64,000 nt of DNA from Mameliella sp. MMSF_3455 (GTDB lineage Bacteria > Pseudomonadota > Alphaproteobacteria > Rhodobacterales > Rhodobacteraceae), in NCBI RefSeq assembly GCF_030733205.1, contig NZ_JASHJL010000014.1:59464-123463 (forward strand). The letters run 5' to 3'. Position 1 is the first letter of the stretch; every line of letters begins with the position of its first letter. Position numbers and translations under genes: made by a program. Below the pieces are notes generated by a model that worked only from the letters and a program-made list of their open reading frames with translations, did not search any database and was not told the origin of the DNA. Below, in pieces: positions 1 to 12,637 of the stretch.

Positions 1-159
1 CACCTGTGCGGGATGAAAGGTCTCTGTCAGGAGCTTGGCCTGCACATCGCAGGCCGCAAAGGAAAAGAACCCCAGCAACATGAGGCTGATGCCCCGCAGG
101 TTGTCGGACCGCGTTGGCGGCGGGGCATTGCGCAGCGGCGCGACGTTGGGCGCGGGCAT
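1..159 (-). CDS. DMT/EamA-family transporter, N-terminal fragment
   Basis: The minus strand is open from an ATG at 159 to the window edge and encodes the first 53 residues of a protein. A polar leader of about 20 residues is followed by a first membrane helix beginning RGISLMLLGFFSF, then a CDVQAKLL stretch. That pattern of a small-residue helix followed by an acidic residue and a lysine near the helix end is typical of EamA-domain exporters, which move small metabolites across the inner membrane. The rest of the gene lies outside the window, so the substrate cannot be judged. The family call rests on this one helix. Confidence 0.6.
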   Translation of the reverse strand, partial: MPAPNVAPLRNAPPPTRSDNLRGISLMLLGFFSFAACDVQAKLLTETFHPAQV

Positions 160-240
160 TGGGAAACTCTTGACTGGGGGCTGCGCGGCTTGCGCGTTGC
201 CGGCAACCTAGACCTGTTGGCGGCGACATGAAAGGGGGGC

Positions 241-1203
<963 letters not shown>

Positions 1204-1324
1204 CTAGGGAAGCGCCTGCCGACAGGGCAATCTTTGCGACGGAAACACCGCGCGGCTGCGTGTCACTGCTGCGTCAGGTGGCAGGTTGGGGTTAGGTTGC
1301 GGTCATTCATGCAGGAGGCAGGGA

Positions 1325-1669
1325 ATGCGACGGTTGTGGCGCGAGGCGCCCTTTTTGACGGCGGGATTGGCGCTGGCGCTTCTGGTGGCCGGGTTCTTTG
1401 CCTTTCGGCTGATCGCGGGAATGATCTTTTGGGCCGACCCACGGCATCAGGACATGCCGATCGCCCCCTGGATGTCGCCGCGCTTCGTTGCGATGAGCTG
1501 GGATGTCCCGCGCGAGGTGGTCATCGAGGCGCTGCAGATAACCCCGGATGGCAAGGGGCCAATACCGTTGGAGCGCATGGCGGCAGAGCGCGGTGTCCCG
1601 GTGCAGGCGCTGATCGACGAGTTGGAAGAGGCCATTGCCGCCTGGCGCGAGGCGCATCCGGATGAGTGA
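1325..1669 (+). CDS. Small membrane-anchored protein upstream of DedA
   Basis: A 114-residue protein of unknown function. One hydrophobic segment (about residues 8-32) is followed by a soluble, mostly helical tail of about 80 residues with a PREVVIEAL...PLERMAAERGVPVQALIDELEEAI pattern that could be a small helical domain. The start is set by AGGAGG at 1313-1318, seven bases before the ATG; an upstream in-frame ATG at 1286 has no such site. Its stop codon overlaps the start of the DedA gene (ATGAGTGA), so the two are very likely co-translated and may work together at the membrane. No domain family is recognised. Confidence 0.7.
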   Translation: MRRLWREAPFLTAGLALALLVAGFFAFRLIAGMIFWADPRHQDMPIAPWMSPRFVAMSWDVPREVVIEALQITPDGKGPIPLERMAAERGVPVQALIDELEEAIAAWREAHPDE

Positions 1670-2288
1670 CTGGGCCTTCGAACTGGTGTCCGCCTGGGGA
1701 CTCTGGGTGGTGGCGGGCTCTGCCTTTGTGTCCTGCCTGGCGGTGCCGGTGCCGACGTCGCTGGTGATGCTGGCGGCGGGCGCCTTTGCCGCCGCGGGGG
1801 ACCTGGTGCTGTGGCAGGTATGGCTCTCTGGGTGGGGGGCTGCTCTGGTCGGGGACAACACGGGGTTCCAGATCGGGCGCTGGGGCGGTCGGCGCTTCCT
1901 TGGATGGGTCGCGGAGCGGACGGGACGCCAGAAGCTGATCGCGCGCGGAGAGGCGGTGGTCGAGGCGCGGGGCGGGATCGGCGTATTCCTGTCCACCTGG
2001 CTGCTGGCGCCGCTTGGTCCCTGGGTCAACCTGATCGCAGGGACGCTGGGCCTGTCGCGCTGGCGGTTCGCCCTCTGGGACATGACCGGAGAGACGATCT
2101 GGGTAACGGCCTATGTCGGCATGGGCTTTGCCTTTGGAAGCCAGATCGACCGCGTGGCCGAGGTGGTCAGCAACTGGGGCGGCCTTGTGTCGGCACTGGC
2201 CGCGGCGGCGGCATTCGCGCTGGCGCTGGGGATCAAGCTGCGCCGTCGGCGGGCCGGGACCCGCCGGGCCAGGGCCAAGTGGCGATAA
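1662..2288 (+). CDS. DedA-family integral membrane protein
   Basis: A 208-residue polytopic inner-membrane protein of the DedA/VTT (SNARE-associated) family, linked in other bacteria to membrane lipid scrambling, envelope integrity and proton-motive-force homeostasis. It has the family core: a re-entrant hydrophobic segment with VPVPTSLVMLAAG near residue 30, the GDNTGFQIGRWGG motif near 65-75, and a second helix pair with an Arg-free TWLLAPLGPWVNLIAG loop where typical DedA proteins have FxRFxPxxR. Loss of those arginines suggests a divergent subgroup. The Arg-rich C-terminus lies in the cytoplasm. The start overlaps the preceding stop codon by eight bases. Confidence 0.75.
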   Translation: MSDWAFELVSAWGLWVVAGSAFVSCLAVPVPTSLVMLAAGAFAAAGDLVLWQVWLSGWGAALVGDNTGFQIGRWGGRRFLGWVAERTGRQKLIARGEAVVEARGGIGVFLSTWLLAPLGPWVNLIAGTLGLSRWRFALWDMTGETIWVTAYVGMGFAFGSQIDRVAEVVSNWGGLVSALAAAAAFALALGIKLRRRRAGTRRARAKWR

Positions 2289-2306
2289 TTTTCTCTCACG
2301 CACTTG

Positions 2307-2335
2307 TTGACTCGTGCCATGCCTTTCCTTAACTC
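2307..2335 (+). promoter_or_regulatory. Candidate groESL promoter
   Basis: TTGACT (2307-2312) and TAACTC (2330-2335) are separated by 17 bases and lie just upstream of the CIRCE operator, which would put the operator in the early transcribed region as is usual for HrcA-controlled groESL. The -10 match is weak, so this is a tentative assignment. Confidence 0.4.
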
Positions 2336-2342
2336 AGCGACG

Positions 2343-2369
2343 TTAGCACTCGCCCGGTGTGAGTGATAA
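2343..2369 (+). promoter_or_regulatory. CIRCE operator (HrcA binding site)
   Basis: TTAGCACTC, nine bases, then GAGTGATAA. The canonical CIRCE element is TTAGCACTC-N9-GAGTGCTAA, so the left half is perfect and the right half has one change. It sits 59 bases upstream of the groES start. HrcA represses groESL at this inverted repeat and is released on heat shock, when GroEL is occupied by unfolded protein. Confidence 0.93.
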
Positions 2370-2428
2370 CGGGGCCTGCCCACGACGGGGGGCCTCACGG
2401 GAGTAACTTTGAGCTAGGAGACTCGAAG

Positions 2429-2740
2429 ATGGCATTCAAACCGCTTCATGACCGCGTGCTGGTCCGTCGCGTCGAGAGCGACGAAAAGACTGCTGGTGGG
2501 CTGATCATTCCCGACAGCGCCAAGGAAAAGCCGGCAGAAGGCGTGGTTGTCGCGTGTGGCGAAGGTGCACGCAAGGACAGCGGCGAGCTGATCGAGATGG
2601 CCGTTAAAGAGGGCGACAAGGTCCTGTTCGGCAAGTGGTCCGGCACCGAAGTCACCGTTGGTGGCGAAGAGCTGCTGATCATGAAGGAAAGCGACATTCT
2701 GGGCATCATCACGGACGACGCAGCCGCAGCCGCGGCCTGA
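2429..2740 (+). CDS. groES: Co-chaperonin GroES
   Basis: A 103-residue 10-kDa chaperonin that forms the heptameric lid on GroEL. It begins [15 protein letters not shown], has the mobile-loop region ([16 protein letters not shown], about residues 19-34) that contacts GroEL, and the conserved [11 protein letters not shown] near residue 67. Length fits the family, with a short Ala-rich C-terminal tail. The ATG at 2429 begins the conserved N-terminus; a longer reading from 2363 would add 22 unrelated residues. It is transcribed with groEL after a 70-base gap, downstream of the CIRCE operator. Confidence 0.97.
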   Translation: MAFKPLHDRVLVRRVESDEKTAGGLIIPDSAKEKPAEGVVVACGEGARKDSGELIEMAVKEGDKVLFGKWSGTEVTVGGEELLIMKESDILGIITDDAAAAAA

Positions 2741-2810
2741 ACGCCTGTCGTGATCGAGGGTGGCCCGACAGCCCCCTGAAATGACCCTATCTGTCTACTG
2801 GAGAAGATAA

Positions 2811-4460
<1,650 letters not shown>

Positions 4461-4538
4461 TACGGCGGCTGTCCCTTCGGGGAAGCCAGCCGGGTGGCAG
4501 GTGGAGATCAACCATCTGCCGCACCGCCATCAGATCAG

Positions 4539-4570
4539 ACAGGGGCGCCTCCGGGCGCCCCTGTTCGTTT
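4539..4570 (+). terminator. Rho-independent terminator of groESL
   Basis: A perfect 11-bp stem (4539-4549 with 4554-4564, ACAGGGGCGCC paired to its complement) with a four-base loop, followed by TCGTTT. The stem is very strong; the T-tract is short, as is common in GC-rich alphaproteobacteria. Confidence 0.8.
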
Positions 4571-4642
4571 CCGGGGAGGCTGGACCGGGAAAGGGGTCTT
4601 GTCATCCTGTCTGAAAGCGACTGGCAGCCGGGGAGATGCGCC

Positions 4643-4940
4643 ATGCGCGGGTTCGCAGTGCCACGCAGGGCCGAGAATAAGACCGCGACCGAACGGCCCA
4701 AGCTCTACAAGGTCATCCTGTTGAAAGATGATGTCACCCCGCGCGATTTCGTGGTGGAGGTCTTGAAGGGCATCTTTCGCATGACGGAAGCAGAGGTGTC
4801 GGGGCCATGCTGACCGCGCAACGGCGGGACGCCAGCGTGGCGGCCGTCTTTCCCGTGAAATCGCGGAAGCCAAGGCGCAGCAGGGCACCCAGGCGGGTCA
4901 GCAGGGCGGGCTGTCTGCTGACTTTCACAACCGAGCGTGA
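4643..4940 (+). pseudogene. clpS: Degenerate clpS paralogue (N-degron adaptor), two frameshifts
   Basis: The first frame (4643-4813) reads a ClpS N-terminal half: ERPKLYKVILLKDDVTP then FVVEVLKGIFRMTEAEV, followed by an early stop. The match resumes in another frame (AMLTAQRRDASVAAVF, from about 4806) and again in a third (SREIAEAKAQQ...LSADFH, to the stop at 4940). Placed end to end these reproduce a whole ClpS of about 100 residues. Two residues that hold the substrate N-terminus in working ClpS are also changed: the Asn of the LNDD motif is Lys, and the His of the xxHRR segment is Gln. Changes at these binding positions as well as the frame argue for a dead gene and not a sequencing error. 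A functional clpS is presumably elsewhere. Confidence 0.75.
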
Positions 4941-5107
4941 GGGCTGGCAAAGCCGTTGGTCATCGTCCGTTTCGCCAATTTCTGTGACAAGGTGGGCGCG
5001 TTCCGACTTGCCGCCCTATGTCGGCTGTGCGTACAACTTTCACGAAATCGGTGCTCGTCGCGAGCCTGCAACCTGTTAAACTTTCCCGATACGAGTATGA
5101 GGATGCC

Positions 5108-5437
5108 ATGAGTCGGCGCGATGCGAGAAAAGCTCTTGTCCTGGGTCTGCCGGAGCCTCTCCGCAAGGCGCTTGTCCGCCAGTCCGTGGCGCATATCCCC
5201 CTGGCCTACCTCGTGCGTCAGACCCTGCGCCGGGCCTTGGATGCCGGGATCGGCTGGGACAAGACCGTCACCTCCGGAGACCGCCGTCCGATCCTTGTCC
5301 AGCTCAGTTGCGAGGAGCGTGCGCGATTGGACATGTGGATCTCTGCGCGCAAGGTGTCCGAGGAAGAAGCGGTGCTGTCGCTGATCTCGGCCCTGCTGGA
5401 GCAAGAAGCCAGCGCCAGCGATATCGAAAAGGGTTGA
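5108..5437 (+). CDS. Conserved-looking small soluble protein, unknown function
   Basis: A 110-residue protein with no recognised domain. It reads as two helical halves: residues 1-45 are basic (MSRRDARKALVLGLPEPLRKALVRQSV) and contain a pattern resembling a short DNA-binding or ribbon-helix-helix-type segment (PLAYLVRQTLRRALDAG), and residues 60-110 are acidic, ending SALLEQEASASDIEKG. GAGG at 5099-5102 lies six bases before the chosen ATG; an in-frame ATG at 5018 would give 139 residues. Codon use looks like its neighbours. It follows the clpS remnant and is not obviously in an operon with the next gene. Confidence 0.55.
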   Translation: MSRRDARKALVLGLPEPLRKALVRQSVAHIPLAYLVRQTLRRALDAGIGWDKTVTSGDRRPILVQLSCEERARLDMWISARKVSEEEAVLSLISALLEQEASASDIEKG

Positions 5438-5528
5438 GCCCACTCCCTGACCCGCGCTTTAAGGCAGCGCAGGGCGTCCGCGGTGAAGCGTCGCCCGAAT
5501 GATGCCCGATGCGGCAGGGAGTTTGTGC

Positions 5529-6653
5529 ATGTTGAAAAATCTGCTGGTGATCCTGGGCCTGATGCTGGCTGTTCCGGCCCTGGCACAGGACGAAGTGGCC
5601 ACCTTGGGCAACGATATCTACAAGGCGGGCCAGTCCGTGCGCATGGACGAGGATGGCCGCGATGACGCCTTTCTGGCCGGCGAACGGGTGCGTCTGGCCG
5701 CGCCGGTCACCGGGAACGCGCACATGGCAGGCCGTTGGGTCGATATCGGTGCCGAGCTTGGCGGCAGCCTGTATGCTGCGGGGCAGCGTGTCCGGATCGA
5801 GGGGGCCGTGGCCGGGGATGCCGCCGTGGCCGGCTACACGATTGCGGTGGACGCCCCGGTGGCGGGTGATTTGCGCGCCTTCGGCTCCGAGGTGTCGGTG
5901 ATGGCACCGATCGGCGAAAGCATGATCCTGAACGGCGAAATCGTGGAGCTGGACGCCCCGGTGGCGGGCGATGCGGTCATTTCGACACGTGAACTGACCT
6001 TCGGACCCGGCGCACGGATCGGCGGCACGTTGACGCTCTACGAGGAAGAGGTGGGCACCCTGGTGGTGCCCGAGGAGGTGGTTCCGGCCGAACGGATCAC
6101 CCGCATCGAGCTGCGGTACAAGCGCGTCAGCGGCGCGTTCCAGCACCCCGACGGCGGCGACAAGCGGAGCTTTGGCGAAGTGGCCGCCGACTATCTCACC
6201 TGGGGCGTGGTCATCGGCCTGATCGCTGCAGTTGCCGCCCTGATCGCACCCAAGGCGATGGGCGGCTTTGCCGATGACCTGGCGGCGCGCCCATTTCGGA
6301 ATGTCCTGTCGGGGTTCCTTGGGCTCTCGGTCTTGCTGGGCGGAGGCGTGGTAGTGGCGTTGACCATGATCGGGGCGCTGTTGACGCCGTTCTTCTGGTT
6401 GGCGGCTTTGGCGCTGGGCCTGGCTGGTCTTGTCGTCGGCGCCTTTGGCCTTGGGGCCAAGGTCCTGAGCTTTGCGCCCGCGCTGTCCAAGTCCTGGATC
6501 TCCCGGGTGCTGGCGGGGGTCGTCGGGGCAATGCTGACGGCCGTGATCGGGCTTGTGCCTTTCCTGGGCTGGATTGCCCTGATGGCCATCGTGGCGGCAG
6601 GCGCCGGGGCGGTGTCGAAACGCCTGCCCATCCTGTCACGGCTGGCGGACTGA
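5529..6653 (+). CDS. Exported polymer-forming (bactofilin-like) repeat protein with C-terminal membrane domain
   Basis: A 374-residue protein. Residues 1-20 are a signal peptide ([10 protein letters not shown]...PALAQDE). Residues 30-175 form a right-handed beta-helix-like array of short repeats with a recurrent APV(A/T)G-(D/N) pattern, as in polymer-forming cytoskeletal/bactofilin-related domains, here predicted outside the cytoplasm. Residues 225-365 hold four or five hydrophobic helices. A beta-helix joined to a membrane domain suggests an envelope scaffold or sensor. GGGAG at 5517-5521 supports the ATG at 5529 over one 30 bases upstream. The exact role is not known. Confidence 0.65.
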   Translation: MLKNLLVILGLMLAVPALAQDEVATLGNDIYKAGQSVRMDEDGRDDAFLAGERVRLAAPVTGNAHMAGRWVDIGAELGGSLYAAGQRVRIEGAVAGDAAVAGYTIAVDAPVAGDLRAFGSEVSVMAPIGESMILNGEIVELDAPVAGDAVISTRELTFGPGARIGGTLTLYEEEVGTLVVPEEVVPAERITRIELRYKRVSGAFQHPDGGDKRSFGEVAADYLTWGVVIGLIAAVAALIAPKAMGGFADDLAARPFRNVLSGFLGLSVLLGGGVVVALTMIGALLTPFFWLAALALGLAGLVVGAFGLGAKVLSFAPALSKSWISRVLAGVVGAMLTAVIGLVPFLGWIALMAIVAAGAGAVSKRLPILSRLAD

Positions 6654-6696
6654 TCCCGGGCTTGCCTCGGGGCGGGCCTTCGGGTTCAACCGTGGC

Positions 6697-7323
6697 ATGG
6701 CATTGACGATGGAACTGGAAGAGTCGCTCTGGGCGCGCGGGTACAGCTGCGTGGCCGGGGTCGACGAGGTGGGACGCGGACCGTTGGCGGGGCCGGTTGT
6801 GGCCGCTGCGGTCGTCCTGAACCGCGCCTCGATCCCCGAGGGGCTGAACGACTCCAAGAAACTGACGGCGAAGCGGCGGGGCCTGCTGACGCCCCTGTTG
6901 CGGCAAAGCGCGCAGGTCGGACTGGGCGTGGCCAGTGTCGAGGAAATCGACGCGCTCAACATCCTGCAGGCCAGCCTGTTGGCGATGCGGCGCGCGGTGG
7001 CGGATCTCCCGGTCGTGCCTGACCATCTCCTGATCGACGGAAATCGCCTTCCGGTAGACCTGCCGTGCCCGGCGACCCCGGTCGTGGGTGGGGACGGGCG
7101 CTCTCCATCCATCGCGGCGGCCTCGATTGTGGCGAAATCATGGCGCGATGATGTCATGAAAGAGGCCGCGACACAGTTTCCCGGATACGGATGGGAAACA
7201 AACGCCGGATACCCGACAAAGTGTCACAAATCTGCACTCCGAGATTTGGGGGCTACCCCATTTCATAGACGTTCCTTTGCTCCGGTGCGCGATATCTTGT
7301 GGCAAGAGGAAAAAGACAAGTGA
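6697..7323 (+). CDS. rnhB: Ribonuclease HII
   Basis: A 208-residue enzyme that nicks RNA in RNA-DNA hybrids, including single misincorporated ribonucleotides. The signature [16 protein letters not shown] lies at about residues 19-34 with the first two catalytic acids (D23, E24). [12 protein letters not shown] near 110 and [14 protein letters not shown] near 135 carry the remaining metal-site elements and the conserved Ser-Ile-Ala-Lys motif. GY(G/P)TKCHKSAL near 170-180 matches the C-terminal family block. It lies directly upstream of ccrM, an arrangement seen in related alphaproteobacteria. The ATG at 6709 (MELEESL) is an alternative start. Confidence 0.93.
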   Translation: MALTMELEESLWARGYSCVAGVDEVGRGPLAGPVVAAAVVLNRASIPEGLNDSKKLTAKRRGLLTPLLRQSAQVGLGVASVEEIDALNILQASLLAMRRAVADLPVVPDHLLIDGNRLPVDLPCPATPVVGGDGRSPSIAAASIVAKSWRDDVMKEAATQFPGYGWETNAGYPTKCHKSALRDLGATPFHRRSFAPVRDILWQEEKDK

Positions 7324-7325
7324 CT

Positions 7326-8531
<1,206 letters not shown>

Positions 8532-8591
8532 CCCTTACCCGAAATCACGATGAACACCGCCGATGCCGCGCATAGCCCGCGGCACGAACTG

Positions 8592-8625
8592 GCCCCGCTT
8601 GCCCTTTGGCAGGCGGGGCATTTTT
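8592..8625 (+). terminator. Rho-independent terminator of ccrM
   Basis: A 12-bp stem (8592-8603 with 8608-8619, one G-U pair) and a CTTT loop, followed by ATTTTTG. It lies 60 bases past the ccrM stop codon. Confidence 0.88.
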
Positions 8626-8636
8626 GTGACCCGGCC

Positions 8637-8783
8637 TCAGCCGAAATCCGACGCGGTCAACCGATTTTCCCGCAGGTGGTGTTGCGGGACATAGGTCACC
8701 GACAGCGCGTCATCCAAGGCATCGTGGCCACGCTGCGGCGGGTGATTCAGCTTGTAGTAGCCGGCCAGCGGGTTGCTGCGCAC
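8637..8783 (-). pseudogene. Remnant: C-terminal end of a DEDDh 3'-5' exonuclease
   Basis: On the minus strand an open stretch ends at a TGA at 8637 and encodes about 48 residues that look real: NPLAGYYKLNHPPQRGH then DALDDALSVTYVPQHHLREN. HxAxxD (GHDALDDA) is the third exonuclease motif of DnaQ/PolC-type DEDDh enzymes. Nothing upstream in this frame resembles the earlier DExD motifs; instead the sequence runs into the promoter area of the cupin gene on the other strand. The likeliest explanation is a deletion that removed the first two thirds of the gene. The short length limits confidence. Confidence 0.5.
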
Positions 8784-8861
8784 CAAAACTGGTCGCCAAG
8801 GGTGGACAGGCTGGACTGGTGTGCACAGGTTTTCAGGGTGGATCAGTCGCGGGAGGATGAG

Positions 8862-9545
8862 ATGGAACTGAATGCCGATTTCTCGAAACGGGTGGTGATC
8901 CGGCCCGAGGATTACCATTGGCGTCCATCGCCCGCCAACGGGGTAGAGCGGATGATGCTGGACCGGATCGGCGAGGAGGTGGCCCGCGCCACGACCATCG
9001 TTCGATTTGCGCCGAACAGCCGGTTCGACGCGCACACGCATGGCGGTGGTGAGGAGTTCTTGGTTCTGCAGGGCGTTTTCTCTGACGAGCATGCAGATTA
9101 CCCGGTCGGCAGCTATGTTCGCAATCCGATCGGCACCGCGCATACCCCGCATATTGGGCCCGAAGGCGCAACGATCCTGGTCAAGCTGTGTCAGTTCGAC
9201 CCCGCCGATACCGAACAGAAAGCCATCGCCACGCAGGATGCAGTGTTCGAGGAGGCGGCGCCGGGACTGAGCCAACTGCTGCTCCATGACGTCCCCGACG
9301 AACGCGTGCGGATCGTGCGCTTTGCACCGGGCACGCGGCTGGGGCCTCATGCGCACCGCGGCGGGGAAGAGGTCTATGTGATCGAGGGACGGCTGCAGGA
9401 TGAATACGGCAGCTATCCGGCAGGCAGCTGGATCCGCAGCCCCGACGGCTCCAGTCACACACCGTTTTCGGAGGACGGCTGTCTCCTCTATATCAAGACC
9501 GGCCACCTGCCTGCGGTGGCGGACGAGGGGCGCGCGGCAGAGTAG
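8862..9545 (+). CDS. Double-cupin, ChrR-like protein
   Basis: A 227-residue protein with two successive cupin folds. Cupin 1 has a metal-binding set HTHGGGEE (H58, H60, E64) with a later His (GTAHTPH, about 94-97); cupin 2 repeats it (GPHAHRGGEEVYVIEG, then GSSHTPF). This duplicated ChrR-like cupin pattern is found in the zinc-binding C-terminal domain of the anti-sigma factor ChrR, but the N-terminal anti-sigma domain is missing and no ECF sigma gene is adjacent. GGGAGG at 8851-8856 sets the start. It may bind a metal and a small molecule; the role is unknown. Confidence 0.75.
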   Translation: MELNADFSKRVVIRPEDYHWRPSPANGVERMMLDRIGEEVARATTIVRFAPNSRFDAHTHGGGEEFLVLQGVFSDEHADYPVGSYVRNPIGTAHTPHIGPEGATILVKLCQFDPADTEQKAIATQDAVFEEAAPGLSQLLLHDVPDERVRIVRFAPGTRLGPHAHRGGEEVYVIEGRLQDEYGSYPAGSWIRSPDGSSHTPFSEDGCLLYIKTGHLPAVADEGRAAE

Positions 9546-9602
9546 CACTGGCGCACGCAATGCGGTCTTTCGGTCGCCTGTGAAACCGCCTAATGCTTTG
9601 GC

Positions 9603-10493
9603 ATGGATATTCGCGCGATCTTGATGGGCCTCGCCTTCGCGGTGATGTGGTCCTCGGCCTTTACCTCTGCTCGCATCATCGTGGCGGCGGCTCCGCCCCT
9701 GTCGGCACTGGCTCTGCGCTTTCTGATCTCGGGCCTTCTGGCGGTGGCGATCGCCTGGGCGATGGGGCAAAGCTGGCGGCTGACCCGGGGCCAATGGCGC
9801 GCGACGATCGTTTTTGGTGTCTGTCAGAACGCGCTGTACCTAGGATTGAACTTCGTCGCCATGCAGACGGTAGAGGCCTCCCTGGCGGCCATCATCGCCT
9901 CGACCATGCCGCTGCTGGTGGCTTTGGCCGGCTGGTTGTTCCTGGGAGAGACGCTGCGCCCGCAGGCGCTGTTCGGGTTGGTCGCCGGCATGGCCGGTGT
10001 GGCCATCATCATGGGCGCGCGGTTCGGCGGTGGTCTGGACATGACGGGGGTGCTGTTCTGCGTCTTGGGCGTTATCGCGCTGACTATCGCCACGCTGTCG
10101 CTGCGCGGGGCCACCTCGGGCGGCAACTTCATGATGGTCGTGGGCCTGCAGATGCTGATTGGCAGCGCAGTGCTCTGGGTGCCCGCACTGACGTTGGAAA
10201 CCGTTCAGATCGACTGGTCTGCCGCGTTGGTCGTGGCCTTTGTCTATACCACGCTGGTGCCTGGCCTGGCGGCGACTTTTGTCTGGGTCCTGCTGGTCAA
10301 CCGCATCGGCGCGGTGCGCTCCGCGACCTTCCACTTTCTCAACCCGTTCCTTGGCGTGGCCATTGCCGCCGCATTCCTGGGAGAGGCGCTTCGGCCGCTC
10401 GACCTGCTGGGCGTGGCGGTGATCGCGGCCGGGATCCTGGCCGTGCAACTGGCCAAGATCCCCAACTCCGCGCGCGAAACTGTCAAGAATTGA
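9603..10493 (+). CDS. DMT/EamA-family exporter
   Basis: A 296-residue inner-membrane protein of ten predicted helices made of two EamA repeats (about residues 5-135 and 145-285). The N-terminal MWSSAFTSARI, the TMPLLVALAGWLFLGETLRPQ ending repeat 1, and the matching FLNPFLGVAIAAAFLGEALRPLD of repeat 2 are typical of RhaT/YdcZ-type drug/metabolite exporters. The substrate cannot be told. No strong ribosome site is visible. A short terminator follows eight bases after the stop. Confidence 0.88.
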   Translation: MDIRAILMGLAFAVMWSSAFTSARIIVAAAPPLSALALRFLISGLLAVAIAWAMGQSWRLTRGQWRATIVFGVCQNALYLGLNFVAMQTVEASLAAIIASTMPLLVALAGWLFLGETLRPQALFGLVAGMAGVAIIMGARFGGGLDMTGVLFCVLGVIALTIATLSLRGATSGGNFMMVVGLQMLIGSAVLWVPALTLETVQIDWSAALVVAFVYTTLVPGLAATFVWVLLVNRIGAVRSATFHFLNPFLGVAIAAAFLGEALRPLDLLGVAVIAAGILAVQLAKIPNSARETVKN

Positions 10494-10501
10494 ACGTGAA
10501 A

Positions 10502-10523
10502 TTCCGCCCGCGCGGAAAGTTTT
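10502..10523 (+). terminator. Short terminator after the DMT gene
   Basis: A 6-bp stem (TTCCGC 10502-10507 with GCGGAA 10512-10517) and four-base loop followed by AGTTTTGTTT. The stem is short but GC-rich and well placed. Confidence 0.55.
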
Positions 10524-10596
10524 GTTTACCTGCGCCCCGCTACACCCGCTCTGACGCGTGGGCAATTTGCCCGCTGAACAGATGTGAGGGCGATTC

Positions 10597-12630
10597 ATGG
10601 GAAGGTTTTCGATCCGAGTTCAGGTGATGCTTCTGGCATCGGCCTTTATCGCGACACTGCTGGTGCTCTCGGCCATTTCGTGGACAGTGAAATCCGAACT
10701 CACCGGCAAGCTGTACCACACCTCCGACATGTTCTCGCAAAGTCGTCTTCTGGGCGACATCACCAACAGCATGCAGAGCGCGGAACTGGCGATGATGCTG
10801 TTCGTTGCCGGTGACGACGCCAAGATAGAGGACATGCGGGCCGAATTGGCGGCTATGTCCGACCGTTTTGCAGAGGTGCGGACGAGCTTTGCCGACACCC
10901 GCGTGTCCGAGGCTCAGCGACCCGAGATGGTGACCCGCCTGGCGGAGATGGCCGAACGGCTGGCCGCCCTCGACGGTGAAGTCGAGACGCTGGCCGGGCT
11001 GACGCTATTCGACCGCAAGGCCTTTGCCTACAGGACCATTCTGCCCTCGCTGGAGGAAACCCGAAGAGACCTTCTGGAAATGACCGATGAACTGGCGGCA
11101 GACGTGACCCGGCTGGAAACCGAGGCGACAGCCGTGGCTGCGGCCTCGGACATCAAGCAGCTGCTCGGGAACGGGCTGGTGGTGGCGGTTGCGCTGATCC
11201 TGGCCTTCATCTTTGGCCGCTCGCTGTCCCTGCCGATCCAGCGCGCCCGTGACGCGGTCCGGCGTCTTGCCCAGCACGATTACGCGTTCGAACTTGCCGA
11301 TACCACGCGTGCCGACGAGGTGGGGATGATCTCTCGCAACCTCGAGGATCTGAAGGCCAAGCTGCTGGCTGCCGATGCTGCCGAAAAGCGCATGGTGGCC
11401 GAGAATGGCCGGCGCGTGGACCTGTTCCAGGCTTTCAGCACCGCGATGAGCCAACTGCGGGGCGGGGACCTCCAGAACCGTATCGACGAGGACGAGTGGC
11501 GGGATCTCGGCGAGAGCTACGTCCAGCTTTGCGCCGACTTCAACAACCTCGCCGACACGCTGGACGATCTTGTCGGGTCGTTGCGGCAAAGCGCCGACGC
11601 GGTGACAAACAACGCCAACGAACTGTCCAGCATGTCCGATGAGATGTCGCGCCGCTCCGAGGTTCAGGCCGCGACGCTGGAGGAATCGGCCGCCGCCCTG
11701 GAGGAATTGTCAGCCAGCGTGCAGTCGGCCTCGGCCCGGGCGCAGGAGGTCGATACGAAGGTGGTCGAGGGCCGTCGCCGGGCAGAGCAGGGCGGCGAGG
11801 TCATGGCAAGGGCGCTGGAGGCGATGGGGTCCATCGCAAAGTCCTCTGACCAGATTTCGCAGATCATCACGGTCATCGACGATATAGCCTTTCAAACAAA
11901 CCTGCTGGCCCTGAACGCGGGGGTCGAGGCCGCGCGCGCCGGCGAAAGCGGCAAGGGCTTTTCCGTGGTGGCCTCCGAGGTGCGGGGACTGGCCCAGCGG
12001 GCCTCGGAATCCGCGAGCGAGATCAAGGAACTGGTGACGAACAGCAGCAAGCAGGTGGAAGATGGTGAAAAGCTGGTCCATGAAACCAGCGAAACCCTGA
12101 CCCATATCGTGCAAAGCGTGACCGAAGTGTCCGAAATGGTTTCCGGTATCGCGACCTCGGCCCGTGATCAGGCCAGCGGCGTGCAGGAGATCAACGTCGG
12201 CGTGGGTGAGTTGGACAAGGTCACACAGCAGAACGCCGCGATGGTCAGCCAGACCAATGCTGCCAGCCAGCAACTGCGTGTCGAGGCCACTCGCCTGTCT
12301 GATGTCCTTGCGCGCTTCTCCGTGCAGGATTTGCCCCCTGCGGCGAACACCTGGGAGGACCCGGTCAACGAGGGCTTTTCGGTGAAAGGCCTCGACCCAA
12401 AGGGCCATGAGCAAAAGCATGACCAAGACGTTGCATCTGGCGATGGGGCCGAGGGGTGTGACGACACGATGGCGGACACGGAAACCCTGGTGCACGGCAG
12501 CTGGGCTGCCGAAGAACTGGAGCCGTCCCCCCTCGAAGTGGAGCTCGACAGCTTCGAGGAGTCCGCACCGAACCCGGCACCGGCCTACAAGAAGGCGGTT
12601 GGTGACGACGCCCTTTGGAAGGATTTCTGA
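10597..12630 (+). CDS. Methyl-accepting chemotaxis protein
   Basis: A 677-residue chemoreceptor. Helix 1 (about residues 9-30) anchors the N-terminus, a periplasmic helical sensor domain spans about 31-188, and helix 2 (about 190-208) leads into a HAMP domain ([12 protein letters not shown]...[12 protein letters not shown]). A second HAMP-like segment follows near 270-330. The signalling hairpin tip is [20 protein letters not shown] (about 427-446), which binds CheA and CheW. The extreme C-terminus, after a long acidic linker, is LWKDF, matching the xWxxF pentapeptide that tethers CheR/CheB in high-abundance receptors. No chemotaxis operon is nearby, so it is an orphan receptor. The ligand is unknown. 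Confidence 0.93.
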   Translation: MGRFSIRVQVMLLASAFIATLLVLSAISWTVKSELTGKLYHTSDMFSQSRLLGDITNSMQSAELAMMLFVAGDDAKIEDMRAELAAMSDRFAEVRTSFADTRVSEAQRPEMVTRLAEMAERLAALDGEVETLAGLTLFDRKAFAYRTILPSLEETRRDLLEMTDELAADVTRLETEATAVAAASDIKQLLGNGLVVAVALILAFIFGRSLSLPIQRARDAVRRLAQHDYAFELADTTRADEVGMISRNLEDLKAKLLAADAAEKRMVAENGRRVDLFQAFSTAMSQLRGGDLQNRIDEDEWRDLGESYVQLCADFNNLADTLDDLVGSLRQSADAVTNNANELSSMSDEMSRRSEVQAATLEESAAALEELSASVQSASARAQEVDTKVVEGRRRAEQGGEVMARALEAMGSIAKSSDQISQIITVIDDIAFQTNLLALNAGVEAARAGESGKGFSVVASEVRGLAQRASESASEIKELVTNSSKQVEDGEKLVHETSETLTHIVQSVTEVSEMVSGIATSARDQASGVQEINVGVGELDKVTQQNAAMVSQTNAASQQLRVEATRLSDVLARFSVQDLPPAANTWEDPVNEGFSVKGLDPKGHEQKHDQDVASGDGAEGCDDTMADTETLVHGSWAAEELEPSPLEVELDSFEESAPNPAPAYKKAVGDDALWKDF

Positions 12631-12637
12631 CGGGGCC

